64,000 bases of DNA from an uncultured Bacteroidota bacterium (GTDB lineage: Bacteria; Bacteroidota; Bacteroidia; Bacteroidales; P3), in assembly GCA_902774845.1 (NCBI GenBank), contig CACYJU010000009.1, positions 1 through 64,000 on the forward strand, written 5' to 3'. The position numbers and the translations under genes are program-made. The notes below the pieces were generated by a model. That model saw only the letters and a program-made list of their open reading frames with translations. It made no database searches and was not told the origin of the DNA. Positions 53,298 through 61,781 of this stretch are shown here, in pieces; position 1 is the first letter of the stretch, and the number at the start of each line of letters is the position of its first letter.

Positions 53298-55061
53298 ATG
53301 CTGACTGATGGACCATCTGGAGTGGTGTCGGGCGGCAGTGGTATAACCGAGCCGTTCTTTTCAAACTATGAGTTGATATGGAGTGGCGTGAGCCATGTGG
53401 TGTATCGTGCAAGGAGGTATGGCAGATACTATGTACTGAAAGGTTTGAAAGAAGAGTTGCGAGGCAATGCGCTGTATGAGGAATGGCTTTATAAGGAGTA
53501 TTCGATAGGGGTGGGATTGGACCATCCTGGGATAGTGAAGGTGTTGAGCCTTGAAGATGACCCGGTTGTGGGGCAATGCATAGTGATGGACTGGATGGAG
53601 GGATTGACGCTCGACCATTGGTTAGAGAGGAGGCCTCGATTGCGACAACGGCGAAGGATATTGGACCAACTACTTGATACTGTTTCCTATCTGCACAATC
53701 GTGAGATATACCATCACGACCTCAAGCCGTCGAACATAATTGTGACAATCGATGGCAACACCAAGCTTATTGACTTTGGTTTGAGTGACGGACCTCAATA
53801 TGCTGTGCTGAAGTCGGCCGCAGGAAGTGAAGGCTATGCGGCTCCGGAGCAGCGAAACGGTGGGTCGGCGGACCATAGGGCTGATATATATGCTATAGGA
53901 CGGATAGTTAAACTGATGTTCCCTCATCGCTATAGAAGAGCTGTAAGCCGCGCATTGAACATCAACCCAAGCCGCAGGCCTGAAACCATTGACGACTTCA
54001 GAAATCTGATGCGCTCTCGCTGGTGGATCTATCTCCTTGCGGTTTTGGCACTATCCGCCTTGGGGGTATGGATTACGATGCCATCGAAAAAGAAGTTTCC
54101 CGTTGAGTTGGAGAGCGGTCAGACTGTGTGGATGCGAGAGTTGAGCCGTTTCCCGAAACGGCAGGTGGAAGTGGTCTATCCTGGTGATAGTCATGATTAT
54201 AATTACCCTGAAGGCTGTGAGCCTCCTAAAGGAGACCTGGCTCTCCCTCCTAAAATAAGACATTTATGGGTCGAGTGGTCTTTGGCTCGTGTTTCAGAAC
54301 ATGCGTTCTTTCTCACACCCATTACCTCCGTGTCGTTACCCTCAACCTTACGTTCGCTTGGAAACGGGGCATTTGTTACCTGTTTGAGTTTAAGGGATAC
54401 ACTCGTGATCCCCGAAGGTCTGGAGGAGATTGACGATGTGGCGTTTAACGACTGCGCGAAGCTTACGACTGTAATATGGCGCGCACGCTCGTGCGTGTGG
54501 ATTGGCGATGAGTTAAAGAAAGACCCAACCTACACACCTTTCTTCCGTTGTATGGCCTTGAGAGAAGCAATTCTTGATTCATGTGTGGAGCAAACCCCTC
54601 GGATGCTCTTCTCTAACATACAGAACCTGCAGCGCCTCGTCCTCAACGAAGGAGTGCAAATAGCAGGTGAAGACCTTGCTGCCAACAACCACAACTTAAA
54701 GGAGGTGATATTGCCATCAACCCTCAAGGTTATTGAACATGGGGCCTTTTATGAAACTGGTATCGACTCGATATGGCTCCCTGACAATCTGGAGGTTATA
54801 AAAGACTATTCGTTCTCCTATTGCAACAACTTGCGCAAAATACGTATCGGTCCCAATGTGAAATTTGTGGGGAACTACGCTTTTACCGAGCTTAAAGCCT
54901 TGGAGGAGGTGAGGGTGGACCGTACAACACCGCCCGACATCATTCCTTCTGCCTTTTTCCTCCTTTCGCCAAATGCTGTCCTCCGTGTACCCAAAGGCTC
55001 GGAAGACGCCTACCGTAACCATCCGGTATGGGGCGAGTTCGGTAGGATTGAGACATTCTAA
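53298..55061 (+). CDS. Membrane Ser/Thr protein kinase with extracytoplasmic BspA-like LRR domain
   Basis: 587 aa. Hanks-type kinase in residues about 22-235: ATP lysine in YYVLKG (Lys48), catalytic HHDLKPSN (Asp141), DFG (159-161) and a Ser/Gly-rich activation segment ending YAAPEQ. The glycine loop is weak (WSGVSHVVYRA). One membrane helix (242-259, WWIYLLAVLALSALGVWI), then a basic stop-transfer MPSKKK. Residues about 320-587 are LRR_5 repeats (LPSTLRSLGNGAF, IPEGLEEIDDVAFNDC) with the BspA cap VLRVPKGSEDAYRNHPVW. So a cytoplasmic kinase with a sensory LRR beyond the membrane, in mirror order to plant receptor kinases. The LRR type matches the secreted proteins at 39-48 kb. Confidence 0.88.
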   Translation: MLTDGPSGVVSGGSGITEPFFSNYELIWSGVSHVVYRARRYGRYYVLKGLKEELRGNALYEEWLYKEYSIGVGLDHPGIVKVLSLEDDPVVGQCIVMDWMEGLTLDHWLERRPRLRQRRRILDQLLDTVSYLHNREIYHHDLKPSNIIVTIDGNTKLIDFGLSDGPQYAVLKSAAGSEGYAAPEQRNGGSADHRADIYAIGRIVKLMFPHRYRRAVSRALNINPSRRPETIDDFRNLMRSRWWIYLLAVLALSALGVWITMPSKKKFPVELESGQTVWMRELSRFPKRQVEVVYPGDSHDYNYPEGCEPPKGDLALPPKIRHLWVEWSLARVSEHAFFLTPITSVSLPSTLRSLGNGAFVTCLSLRDTLVIPEGLEEIDDVAFNDCAKLTTVIWRARSCVWIGDELKKDPTYTPFFRCMALREAILDSCVEQTPRMLFSNIQNLQRLVLNEGVQIAGEDLAANNHNLKEVILPSTLKVIEHGAFYETGIDSIWLPDNLEVIKDYSFSYCNNLRKIRIGPNVKFVGNYAFTELKALEEVRVDRTTPPDIIPSAFFLLSPNAVLRVPKGSEDAYRNHPVWGEFGRIETF

Positions 55062-55076
55062 TCAAGTTAGCTTGCA

Positions 55077-55150
55077 TCCAGATATCCAGATGTCCGTCTA
55101 TCCAGACATCCAGTTATCCCAATGTCCATACATCCATATATCCCAAAGTC
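55077..55150 (+). repeat. ATCCAGAT repeat between kinase and murF
   Basis: About eight units ATCCAGAT / GTCCGTCT / ATCCAGAC / GTCCATAC / ATCCATAT fill the gap from just after the kinase stop. Confidence 0.85.
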
Positions 55151-55194
55151 CTGGCTGTTGATAAAAAACTAGCTGAAGGCTGACAATTTCTTCG

Positions 55195-55202
55195 TACCTT
55201 TG
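55195..55202 (+). promoter_or_regulatory. -7 element for murF-alr
   Basis: TACCTTTG followed by CACC, 100 bases before the ATG at 55302. Confidence 0.65.
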
Positions 55203-55301
55203 CACCTTCTCTTAAATAATGATAGATTATATCCCATCCATACAATATCACGTAAACACAATAGCGTTATAACGCAATCAAAACAACATATCTCCATTCA
55301 A

Positions 55302-57794
55302 ATGAAATCTGAAGTAATAGCTAAAATCATCAAATCGAAAGATTTCAAGGTGGCCGACGGTCAGCGGAATATCGACAATCTGCTCACCGACAGCCGCACT
55401 CTCATAACTCCCGTCGGTACTATCTTCTTCGCTATCCCAACCAAGCGTAATACGGGCTGCAAGTATGTGGAGGAACTGTACCATAAGGGTGTTTCGATGT
55501 TTGTGCTGCCCAGCGGGGCAGGGGAGGGGTTGAGGTCTGAAGTCGAGGGGTGGAACGACGTGAATGTGTGGTATGTGAAGGATGTGGTGAAGGCTTTGCA
55601 GCTTATCGCTGCCGCTCATCGCGATACTTTCGGCATCCCGGTGGTGGGAATCACGGGCAGCAACGGCAAGACCATCGTGAAAGACTGGCTGGTGCAGCTT
55701 CTGTCGCCCGACCGCAAGGTGGTGGCTTCGCCTAAAAGCTACAATTCGCAGATCGGCGTGCCGCTCTCGGTGTGGCAGATGAAGGGCACCGACAGCATGG
55801 CTGTCTTCGAGGCGGGCATCTCGGAGTCGGGTGAGATGACGGCGTTGCGCAACGTCATAAAGCCGACCATAGGAATCTTTACTAACATAGGCCAGGCTCA
55901 CGACGAGAACTTCCTGGCTCGTCATCAGAAGGTTGCGGAAAAACTGCAGCTTTTCACTCACTGCGAGACTCTTATATACTGCAGCGACCACAAGGACATA
56001 CAGTATGTCATCTCGGAGCAGGAGAGCATGAAGGAGGTGGACCTCTACACTTGGGGTCACTCGAAGGAGGACAAGGTGAGGCTGCTGGATGTCGTATACG
56101 GGCAGTATAACACGACTCTCAAAATCGAGGTGGCGGGCGAGAAACACGATATCGCTATCCCGTTTATCGACTACGCTTCGGTGGAGAACGCGATGCATTG
56201 CATCACCTTCATGTTCTTCATGGGCTACTCGGCCGAGGAGATAAAGGAACGCTGCTCCAAGCTTATGTCGGTTGAGATGCGTCTGGAAATGAATGAGGGT
56301 ATCAACAACTGCTTGCTCATCAACGATGTGTATAGTTTGGATATGAACTCGCTCTCCATTGCTCTCGATTTCCTGCAGCATGTGCAGCAATATCACAAGC
56401 GCACTCTGGTGCTGAGCGACTTTGTGCAGTCGGGCATGGTCGAGGGTGAGCTCTACTCGCAGGTGGCTCAGCTGGTGCGCCAGAAGGGTATAACCCGGTT
56501 TATAGGCATAGGCGAGGCTCTCACGCGTTGCCGCGCTCTCTTCGACGGCGTTGACTCGATGTTTTATCCCTCCACAGACGCTTTCCTGCTGGAATACCCG
56601 ATTGCTGACTTCTCGAATGAGACCATACTGCTAAAGGGTGCCCGCAAGTTCCGTTTCGAGAACATAGCCAAGGTGTTGCAACGCAAGTCTCACGAGACTA
56701 TCATGGAGGTCAATCTTGGGGCTTTGGTGTCGAACCTCAACTACTTCCGTGGCCGCATCAAGCCTTCGACCAAGCTGATGGCGATGGTGAAGGCTGCCTC
56801 GTACGGCATGGGTAAGGTGGAGGTGGCCAACGCTCTGCAGTTCAACCATGTGGACTACCTTACGGTGGCTTACAGCGACGAGGGTGTGGATCTGCGGCGC
56901 AACGGCATAACGCTGCCAATCATGGTGATGAACCCGGAGGAGGAGAGCTTCGCCGACATGATCCGATATCAACTGGAACCGGATATCTACAGCTTTCGCA
57001 TCTTCGATGCGTTCTCGGCTACGGTGCGTGCTTTCGGTACTTCCTCTTACCCTGTGCATGTGGAGTTTGACACCGGAATGCATCGTCTGGGTTTTGCTGA
57101 GACTGACATCGCTGAATTGTCCAAACGTCTCTCGGCTGAGGACAATGTGCTGCGTGTGAGGTCGATATTCTCCCACCTGGCTTGCAGCGAAGATCCCGAG
57201 ATGGATGATTTCACCAACTCGCAGATTGCGAAATTCAAGTCGTGGAGCAAGAAGCTTAAGTCGAAACTGTCTTATGGCGACATCATCTGCCATATTCTCA
57301 ACTCGTCGGGCATAGTGCGATTCCCTGACGCTCAGATGGATATGGTGCGTCTGGGTATAGGACTTTACGGCATCTCGCCTCATCCCGAGGTGCAGGCTCA
57401 CCTGAAGACCGTCGGATGTCTCAAGACGAAGATTTCGCAGGTGAAAGACATCCCAGAGGGCGACTCGGTGGGGTATAACCGCCGCTGGATTGCTCAGCGT
57501 CCGTCGCGTATTGCAATCATCCCCATCGGCTACGCCGACGGCTTCGCCCGCAGGCTGGGCTATGGCAACAGCGAGGTGACCATCAACGGTCATCCGGCAA
57601 AGACCGTGGGTAGCGTCTGTATGGATATGTGTTTCGCCGACGTGACCGACATCGACTGCCATGAGGGCGACGAGGTGGTGATCTTCGGCGACGCTCAGTC
57701 GATACATCGCATCGCGAAAGAGGGCGACACCATCCCATACGAACTCTTTACCTCGGTGTCGCAACGTGTGAAACGTGTCTACTACCATGAATAG
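55302..57794 (+). CDS. Bifunctional MurF ligase / alanine racemase
   Basis: 830 aa from ATG at 55302 (MKSEVIAKIIKSKDF); the ORF start at 55200 falls on the promoter. N-terminal MurF: adds D-Ala-D-Ala to UDP-MurNAc-tripeptide, with ATP loop VVGITGSNGKTIVKDWL and FEAGISESGEM. From about residue 465 an alanine racemase: PLP lysine in AMVKAASYGMG, and VGYNRRW with the catalytic tyrosine of the partner subunit; GSVCMDMCFADVT is the family tail motif. The fusion, which makes and uses D-Ala, is typical of Bacteroidota. Confidence 0.96.
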   Translation: MKSEVIAKIIKSKDFKVADGQRNIDNLLTDSRTLITPVGTIFFAIPTKRNTGCKYVEELYHKGVSMFVLPSGAGEGLRSEVEGWNDVNVWYVKDVVKALQLIAAAHRDTFGIPVVGITGSNGKTIVKDWLVQLLSPDRKVVASPKSYNSQIGVPLSVWQMKGTDSMAVFEAGISESGEMTALRNVIKPTIGIFTNIGQAHDENFLARHQKVAEKLQLFTHCETLIYCSDHKDIQYVISEQESMKEVDLYTWGHSKEDKVRLLDVVYGQYNTTLKIEVAGEKHDIAIPFIDYASVENAMHCITFMFFMGYSAEEIKERCSKLMSVEMRLEMNEGINNCLLINDVYSLDMNSLSIALDFLQHVQQYHKRTLVLSDFVQSGMVEGELYSQVAQLVRQKGITRFIGIGEALTRCRALFDGVDSMFYPSTDAFLLEYPIADFSNETILLKGARKFRFENIAKVLQRKSHETIMEVNLGALVSNLNYFRGRIKPSTKLMAMVKAASYGMGKVEVANALQFNHVDYLTVAYSDEGVDLRRNGITLPIMVMNPEEESFADMIRYQLEPDIYSFRIFDAFSATVRAFGTSSYPVHVEFDTGMHRLGFAETDIAELSKRLSAEDNVLRVRSIFSHLACSEDPEMDDFTNSQIAKFKSWSKKLKSKLSYGDIICHILNSSGIVRFPDAQMDMVRLGIGLYGISPHPEVQAHLKTVGCLKTKISQVKDIPEGDSVGYNRRWIAQRPSRIAIIPIGYADGFARRLGYGNSEVTINGHPAKTVGSVCMDMCFADVTDIDCHEGDEVVIFGDAQSIHRIAKEGDTIPYELFTSVSQRVKRVYYHE

Positions 57795-57796
57795 TT

Positions 57797-57838
57797 TCAA
57801 ACATTAACACTCTAACTCAATAACACATTAACATATTC
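57797..57838 (+). repeat. CATTAACA-type spacer repeat after murF-alr
   Basis: Units CATTAACAC, CTCAATAACAC and ATTAACAT fill the 51-base gap before the hemerythrin gene; same word as 33479-33537. Confidence 0.7.
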
Positions 57839-57845
57839 TAAAAAA

Positions 57846-58571
57846 GTGTTTACCAAGAAGACTCGCTTTGCCGACATGTTCTCGGCTAACAACAACCTGG
57901 TGCTGCTCATGCCTCGTCTCGGATTGGGGTTGGGGGTGGGCAACCGTACTGTCGAGGAGGTCTGCTCGCTCAACAATATCTCCGCCGACTTCGTCCTGCT
58001 GGTGTGCAACATGTACACCTACTGCGACTATCAGCCTACGATGGAGGACTTGGAACAGACCGACCTCTCTATGCTGGTGCCTTATCTGCGTGCATCCCAT
58101 GCTTACTATATAGGCGAGCGTATGCCTCATCTTGAGCGCCACCTCTCGGGTGTAGTTCACCGTTCTGACAGTCGCTACGCCGACGCCATGATGGCCTTCT
58201 TCGAACAGTATAAGCGCGAGATGTCCGACCATTTCGCCTATGAGGAGCAGCATGTCTACCCTCGTCTGCAAGAAGGAAAGAAAGTGAAAGAGGGCGCTTC
58301 CTCTTCAAACACTCAAGCAATCAAGCAATCAGGCAATCAAGCACTCAAGCGTTCAAGCAACCTCTCCTCGTCGCATATCGGCATGGTGGACAAAATCTCT
58401 GACTTGCTGCAGATTCTCTATAAGTACATGCCGTCTCAGGCTGATACAGAAGAACTCAACGAACTTATTTTCGGACTTCTGCAGCTCTCGTCCGACTTTG
58501 AACGTCACGCCGCCATCGAGGAGCATGTGCTCATGCCATATCTGCACCATCTCGAAAGGAGGAACCGATGA
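57846..58571 (+). CDS. Hemerythrin-domain protein (ScdA/YtfE-like layout)
   Basis: 241 aa from GTG at 57846; the start matches the family opening (FTKKTRFADMFSANNNLVL) with a DUF542-like N-terminal region (GLGLGVGNRTVEEVCSLNNI). Four-helix di-iron domain follows with ligands in ASHAYY, LERHL, DHFAYEEQHVYP, SSHIGMVD and FERHAAIEEHVLMPYLHH. Relatives handle iron, oxygen or nitric-oxide damage to iron-sulphur clusters. Between helices 2 and 3, residues about 156-172 (NTQAIKQSGNQALKRSSN) are encoded by the octamer repeat. Overlaps the LuxR gene by 4 bases. Confidence 0.85.
   Translation: MFTKKTRFADMFSANNNLVLLMPRLGLGLGVGNRTVEEVCSLNNISADFVLLVCNMYTYCDYQPTMEDLEQTDLSMLVPYLRASHAYYIGERMPHLERHLSGVVHRSDSRYADAMMAFFEQYKREMSDHFAYEEQHVYPRLQEGKKVKEGASSSNTQAIKQSGNQALKRSSNLSSSHIGMVDKISDLLQILYKYMPSQADTEELNELIFGLLQLSSDFERHAAIEEHVLMPYLHHLERRNR
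58311..58361 (+). repeat. In-frame octamer repeat inside the hemerythrin gene
   Basis: About six units ACTCAAGC / AATCAAGC / AATCAGGC / GTTCAAGC, encoding TQAIKQSGNQALKRSS, the same word and almost the same peptide as in the GT2 and PagL-like genes. Confidence 0.9.
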
Positions 58572-59146
58572 CCTCCAGGATTGACACTCTCATTGTCGAG
58601 CCTTCGGAGATAGTGCGCACCGGATTGCAACGTATCCTCACCGACGACGGCTCTTTCTCCTTCCTGGCTCCGCTCTCTGATGCGGTGAACCTCGATGAAC
58701 GGGTCAAGGCTCTCTGTCCCGACTTGCTTATAGTGAACCCCACTCTTCTGGTGCCGCCCATCCGATCTCAGCTCGCCGCCATACAGCAGCTCCAGCCTAA
58801 CATGGCGATTGCGGCTTTGGTTTATCAGTATCTCGACCAGGATGTCCTGCAGCTGTTCCGTGTTTCGATTGATATACGTGAGAAGCGTAACCGCATAGCG
58901 CAGCTGCTGAAAACGGAAGTGGACAGGGTGTCGAGTCTCGACGATGACGAAAACTACGAACTCTCCATCCGCGAACGTGAGGTGCTTGTGCTTGTGGCTC
59001 AAGGATTGAGCAGCAAGCAGATAGCCGACAAGTTGAATATTTCTATCCACACGGTGAACTCTCACCGGAAAAACGTGACTCGAAAGACCGGCATACGCTC
59101 GGTGGCGGGTCTCGCCGTCTATGCCACGCTGCACAATATGGCGTAG
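58568..59146 (+). CDS. LuxR/NarL-type regulator with degenerate receiver domain
   Basis: 192 aa. C-terminal GerE helix-turn-helix (SIREREVLVLVAQGLSSKQIADKL, then HTVNSHRKNVTRKTG). The N-terminal half has the receiver fold but lacks its acidic chemistry: the first-strand Asp pair is replaced (LIVEPSE) and the phospho-acceptor position in PDLLIVNP is Asn57. So it is probably not phosphorylated, and may respond to its co-encoded hemerythrin. Start overlaps the previous stop (ATGA) and is preceded by AGGAGG at 58557-58562, a strong Shine-Dalgarno rarely seen in this phylum. Confidence 0.85.
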   Translation: MTSRIDTLIVEPSEIVRTGLQRILTDDGSFSFLAPLSDAVNLDERVKALCPDLLIVNPTLLVPPIRSQLAAIQQLQPNMAIAALVYQYLDQDVLQLFRVSIDIREKRNRIAQLLKTEVDRVSSLDDDENYELSIREREVLVLVAQGLSSKQIADKLNISIHTVNSHRKNVTRKTGIRSVAGLAVYATLHNMA

Positions 59147-59244
59147 GCAGATTGTAAATCGATAAGATAGAAAAATAATACTGTATATAATAATTTGCGT
59201 TTTACTACGTTACTCCTTCTATAAAATATCAAAACAAGACTGCA

Positions 59245-60036
59245 ATGAAAATTAAGCTCATAGTATCGTCCTTTTTGATGGTCGGATTGCTCTCCACCGT
59301 GTCGGCGCAGACTTCTCAGAGTGAGTCGGTGCAGGACGGTCTTTCGGGAAACGTGAAGAAGGTCTCGTCCACAATGTATGAGGCTACGGTAGACCGTGAT
59401 GGCGATATGCAGTACGGCTCGCAGCTTGAGAAAACCGAGGCCGTCTACAATGAAAAAGGTCAGCGTCGCAGCATGACCTTCCTCTCTCCCGACGACGAGG
59501 ACAATATGCTTTTCCGCTCGCGCTACAAACACGACGTATTCGGCCATGTGACTCTTGAGCACATTGTCGACAACCACGAACAGATAATAGGCCGCACCTA
59601 TTATATCTACAACAAAGACCAGGTGCTTACCGAATCCTATGTTGAAGATGCCGAGCGTCAGATCGAACACCGCGTGCTTTACAAATACAACGGCGAGGGC
59701 AGGCTGGTGCAGCGTAGCTACAACGACGCTAAGAACAACGTCTACAAACGTGAGGTGTACAGCTACGACTTCGACGGCGCCATCCATCATACTTCGGTGT
59801 TCGACCGTTCGAACAGCAAGATTCGCGACTATCACTACGAGTATGACTCACACCAGCAGCCTATCAACGTTACCGTCTACGACTACACCGACGAAGATCC
59901 TGAGGTGAGCACAACGCTCTATCAATACAAATACGACAACCACGGCAACTGGGTTCAGAAAACTCAGTATCAGCTTGAGAAGGACAACGCTATCCCGACA
60001 TTCATCACCAACCGCCGTATCGAATATTTCGATTGA
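59245..60036 (+). CDS. Secreted protein with YD-like repeats
   Basis: 263 aa with signal peptide (LIVSSFLMVGLLSTVSAQ). The body has repeated short strands with aromatic-Asp pairs: YKHDVFGHV, YKYNGEGRLVQRSY, YSYDFDGAIH, YEYDSHQQPINV and YKYDNHGNWVQKTQY, like the YD/Rhs-type beta wrap but far shorter. Function unknown; extracytoplasmic. 98 bases after the LuxR gene, followed by a strong terminator, so either the end of that operon or separate. Confidence 0.7.
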   Translation: MKIKLIVSSFLMVGLLSTVSAQTSQSESVQDGLSGNVKKVSSTMYEATVDRDGDMQYGSQLEKTEAVYNEKGQRRSMTFLSPDDEDNMLFRSRYKHDVFGHVTLEHIVDNHEQIIGRTYYIYNKDQVLTESYVEDAERQIEHRVLYKYNGEGRLVQRSYNDAKNNVYKREVYSYDFDGAIHHTSVFDRSNSKIRDYHYEYDSHQQPINVTVYDYTDEDPEVSTTLYQYKYDNHGNWVQKTQYQLEKDNAIPTFITNRRIEYFD

Positions 60037-60058
60037 TAATTGTCCGCGTTTTAAAACT

Positions 60059-60096
60059 AATAACCCCACACTATCTCAGCGTGGGGTTATTCTTTT
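60059..60096 (+). terminator. Terminator after the YD-like gene
   Basis: AATAACCCCAC (60059-60069) pairs with GTGGGGTTATT (60081-60091), followed by CTTTTG; works for the plus-strand operon and is symmetrical enough for the minus side too. Confidence 0.88.
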
Positions 60097-60153
60097 GATA
60101 TCATGCGCGTGTCTCGGGGAGACAAAATGCATGGGGTGTATGGCGTATATCGA

Positions 60154-61089
60154 TTAGTTATTCTTCAGCCACCCGTCTACGTGATCGAACACAATCCCTG
60201 CTCGGTCGGCAAAGCTCTCTTCGGTGGCAAAAGCAATATGGGGCGTCAATAGGCAGTTCGGTGCCGCTATTAGTTTGTGGTCGGTAGGGATCGGGGGTTC
60301 CTGTTCAAAGACATCGAAGGCTGCGCCGGCGATTGTGCCATTCTGCAGAGCTTCGGCTACGGCTGCGATGTCGCACACCATACCGCGAGCTGTGTTTATC
60401 AGCAATGCCGTAGGCTTCATCGCTGCGAGCTGCTCTCGGCCAATCAGCCCTTTTGTCTCGCTGTTCATCGGTACATGCAGCGTCACGATGTCGCTTGCTT
60501 TGAGCAACTCGTCGAGGGTTACATATTTCACCCCCAGCGCTTCTACATCTTCGTGACGGCTACGGTTGTACGCCAACACTTTGCATCCAAAAGCCAGAAG
60601 CAGCTTTATCGTGGCGGTTCCTATGGCTCCGGTACCGACGACTCCGACGGTCTTTCCTTTCAGTTCGCGTCCGAGGAAGGCTCCTCTGCCTTTACCTGTT
60701 CTTATCACTCCGTCCATGCGTGTAACCTGTCGCAGGAGGTCGATCATCATGCCTACTGCCAGCTCGCTCACCGCTGTGGTCGAGTAGCCCGATGCGTTCT
60801 GAACAGCAATGTTCCTCTCTTTGCAGTAGTCGAGGTCTATATGGTCCAGTCCGGTGAACGCCACCGACAGGAACCTCAGGTTCGTGCATTTCTCCAGCAC
60901 CTCTTTGGGCAGCTTTATGTTCGACACCACCACCACTTCGGCTCCATCCATCCTTCGCACCATCTCCTCGGGCGACTCCTGACGGTCAAGATAGTAGTTG
61001 AACTCATGTCCCAATGCCTTATAGTGGCTTTTGAGTTCTTCAAAATGTTCGCGGCTGATGCCCAATGGCTCTACGCAGGCTATTTTCAT
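60154..61089 (-). CDS. D-2-hydroxyacid dehydrogenase (NAD-dependent)
   Basis: 311 aa from ATG at 61089 (MKIACVEPLG); the upstream ORF start overlaps the previous gene. NAD-binding GTGAIGTATI, catalytic Arg in INTARG, Glu in FEQEPP and His in LTPHIAF, all in place. Reduces a 2-keto acid or oxidises a 2-hydroxy acid; glycerate, lactate or phosphoglycerate cannot be told apart from sequence. 20 bases after the flavin reductase gene. Confidence 0.92.
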   Translation of the reverse strand: MKIACVEPLGISREHFEELKSHYKALGHEFNYYLDRQESPEEMVRRMDGAEVVVVSNIKLPKEVLEKCTNLRFLSVAFTGLDHIDLDYCKERNIAVQNASGYSTTAVSELAVGMMIDLLRQVTRMDGVIRTGKGRGAFLGRELKGKTVGVVGTGAIGTATIKLLLAFGCKVLAYNRSRHEDVEALGVKYVTLDELLKASDIVTLHVPMNSETKGLIGREQLAAMKPTALLINTARGMVCDIAAVAEALQNGTIAGAAFDVFEQEPPIPTDHKLIAAPNCLLTPHIAFATEESFADRAGIVFDHVDGWLKNN

Positions 61090-61109
61090 GATGTGTATAT
61101 GTTGAAGGT

Positions 61110-61679
61110 TCAATGTTTTTTCTTTACCGAAAATCCGAATCCACCCAAACGTTCACCCAGTCCGTAGTAGCGTCCGTGTGAGTAGGCGAGGGGCTGTGCG
61201 TGGTTGAGCTGGAACGATCCTGTGCTCTTGTCGATGAGCTTCTCTTCGGCATCCACCGCCACCACTTCGGCGAGGAACATGTCGTGACTTCCCAGCTCAT
61301 TTATCTCCGTAACTCGGCATTCTATGTTGAGCGGGCTCTCTCCGATGAGCGGGGCTTTCACCATCTGGGCTCGTTCAGCTGTGAGCTTCATCTCTTTGAA
61401 CTTGTCAAAGTCGCGTCCGCTTTTCACTCCGCACCAGTCGGTGGCGTAGGCCAGCTCCTGTGTGGTCAGGTTTATCACGAATTCTCCGTGCTCTGCTATC
61501 AGGTGGTGCGAGAAGCGCTCTTTTCTTACTGAGATATAGCACATAGCCGGATCAGAACATACGGTTCCCGTCCATGCTACCGTCAGTATGTTTCTTTCTC
61601 CGTCGATATCGCCACACGATACCATAACCGCCGGCAGCGGGTAGATGAGTGTACCTGGTTTAAAACTGATTTTAGACAT
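61110..61679 (-). CDS. Flavin reductase-like (FMN-binding split barrel) protein
   Basis: 189 aa from ATG at 61679 (MSKISFKPGTLIYPLPAVMV). Split-barrel pattern: NILTVAWTGTVCSDPAMCYISV, HGEFVINLTTQELA, DMFLAEVVAV and a His-Gly-Arg-Tyr-Tyr end (YSHGRYYGLGERLG). Binds FMN and may reduce free flavin or act as a small flavoprotein. Probably co-transcribed with the dehydrogenase. Confidence 0.88.
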   Translation of the reverse strand: MSKISFKPGTLIYPLPAVMVSCGDIDGERNILTVAWTGTVCSDPAMCYISVRKERFSHHLIAEHGEFVINLTTQELAYATDWCGVKSGRDFDKFKEMKLTAERAQMVKAPLIGESPLNIECRVTEINELGSHDMFLAEVVAVDAEEKLIDKSTGSFQLNHAQPLAYSHGRYYGLGERLGGFGFSVKKKH

Positions 61680-61689
61680 TGGATCTGTA

Positions 61690-61727
61690 TAAAAAACAAT
61701 CAGACACAATAGCGTGTCTGATTGTTT
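61690..61727 (-). terminator. dnaA terminator
   Basis: AAACAATCAGACAC (61694-61707), loop AATAGC, GTGTCTGATTGTTT (61714-61727), a perfect 14-bp stem with a T run on the minus strand, 55 bases after the dnaA stop. Confidence 0.92.
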
Positions 61728-61781
61728 GGAAACTCAATATATTAAAAAACAAAACCTGTCATCATTTGGACTCTCTTTGGA

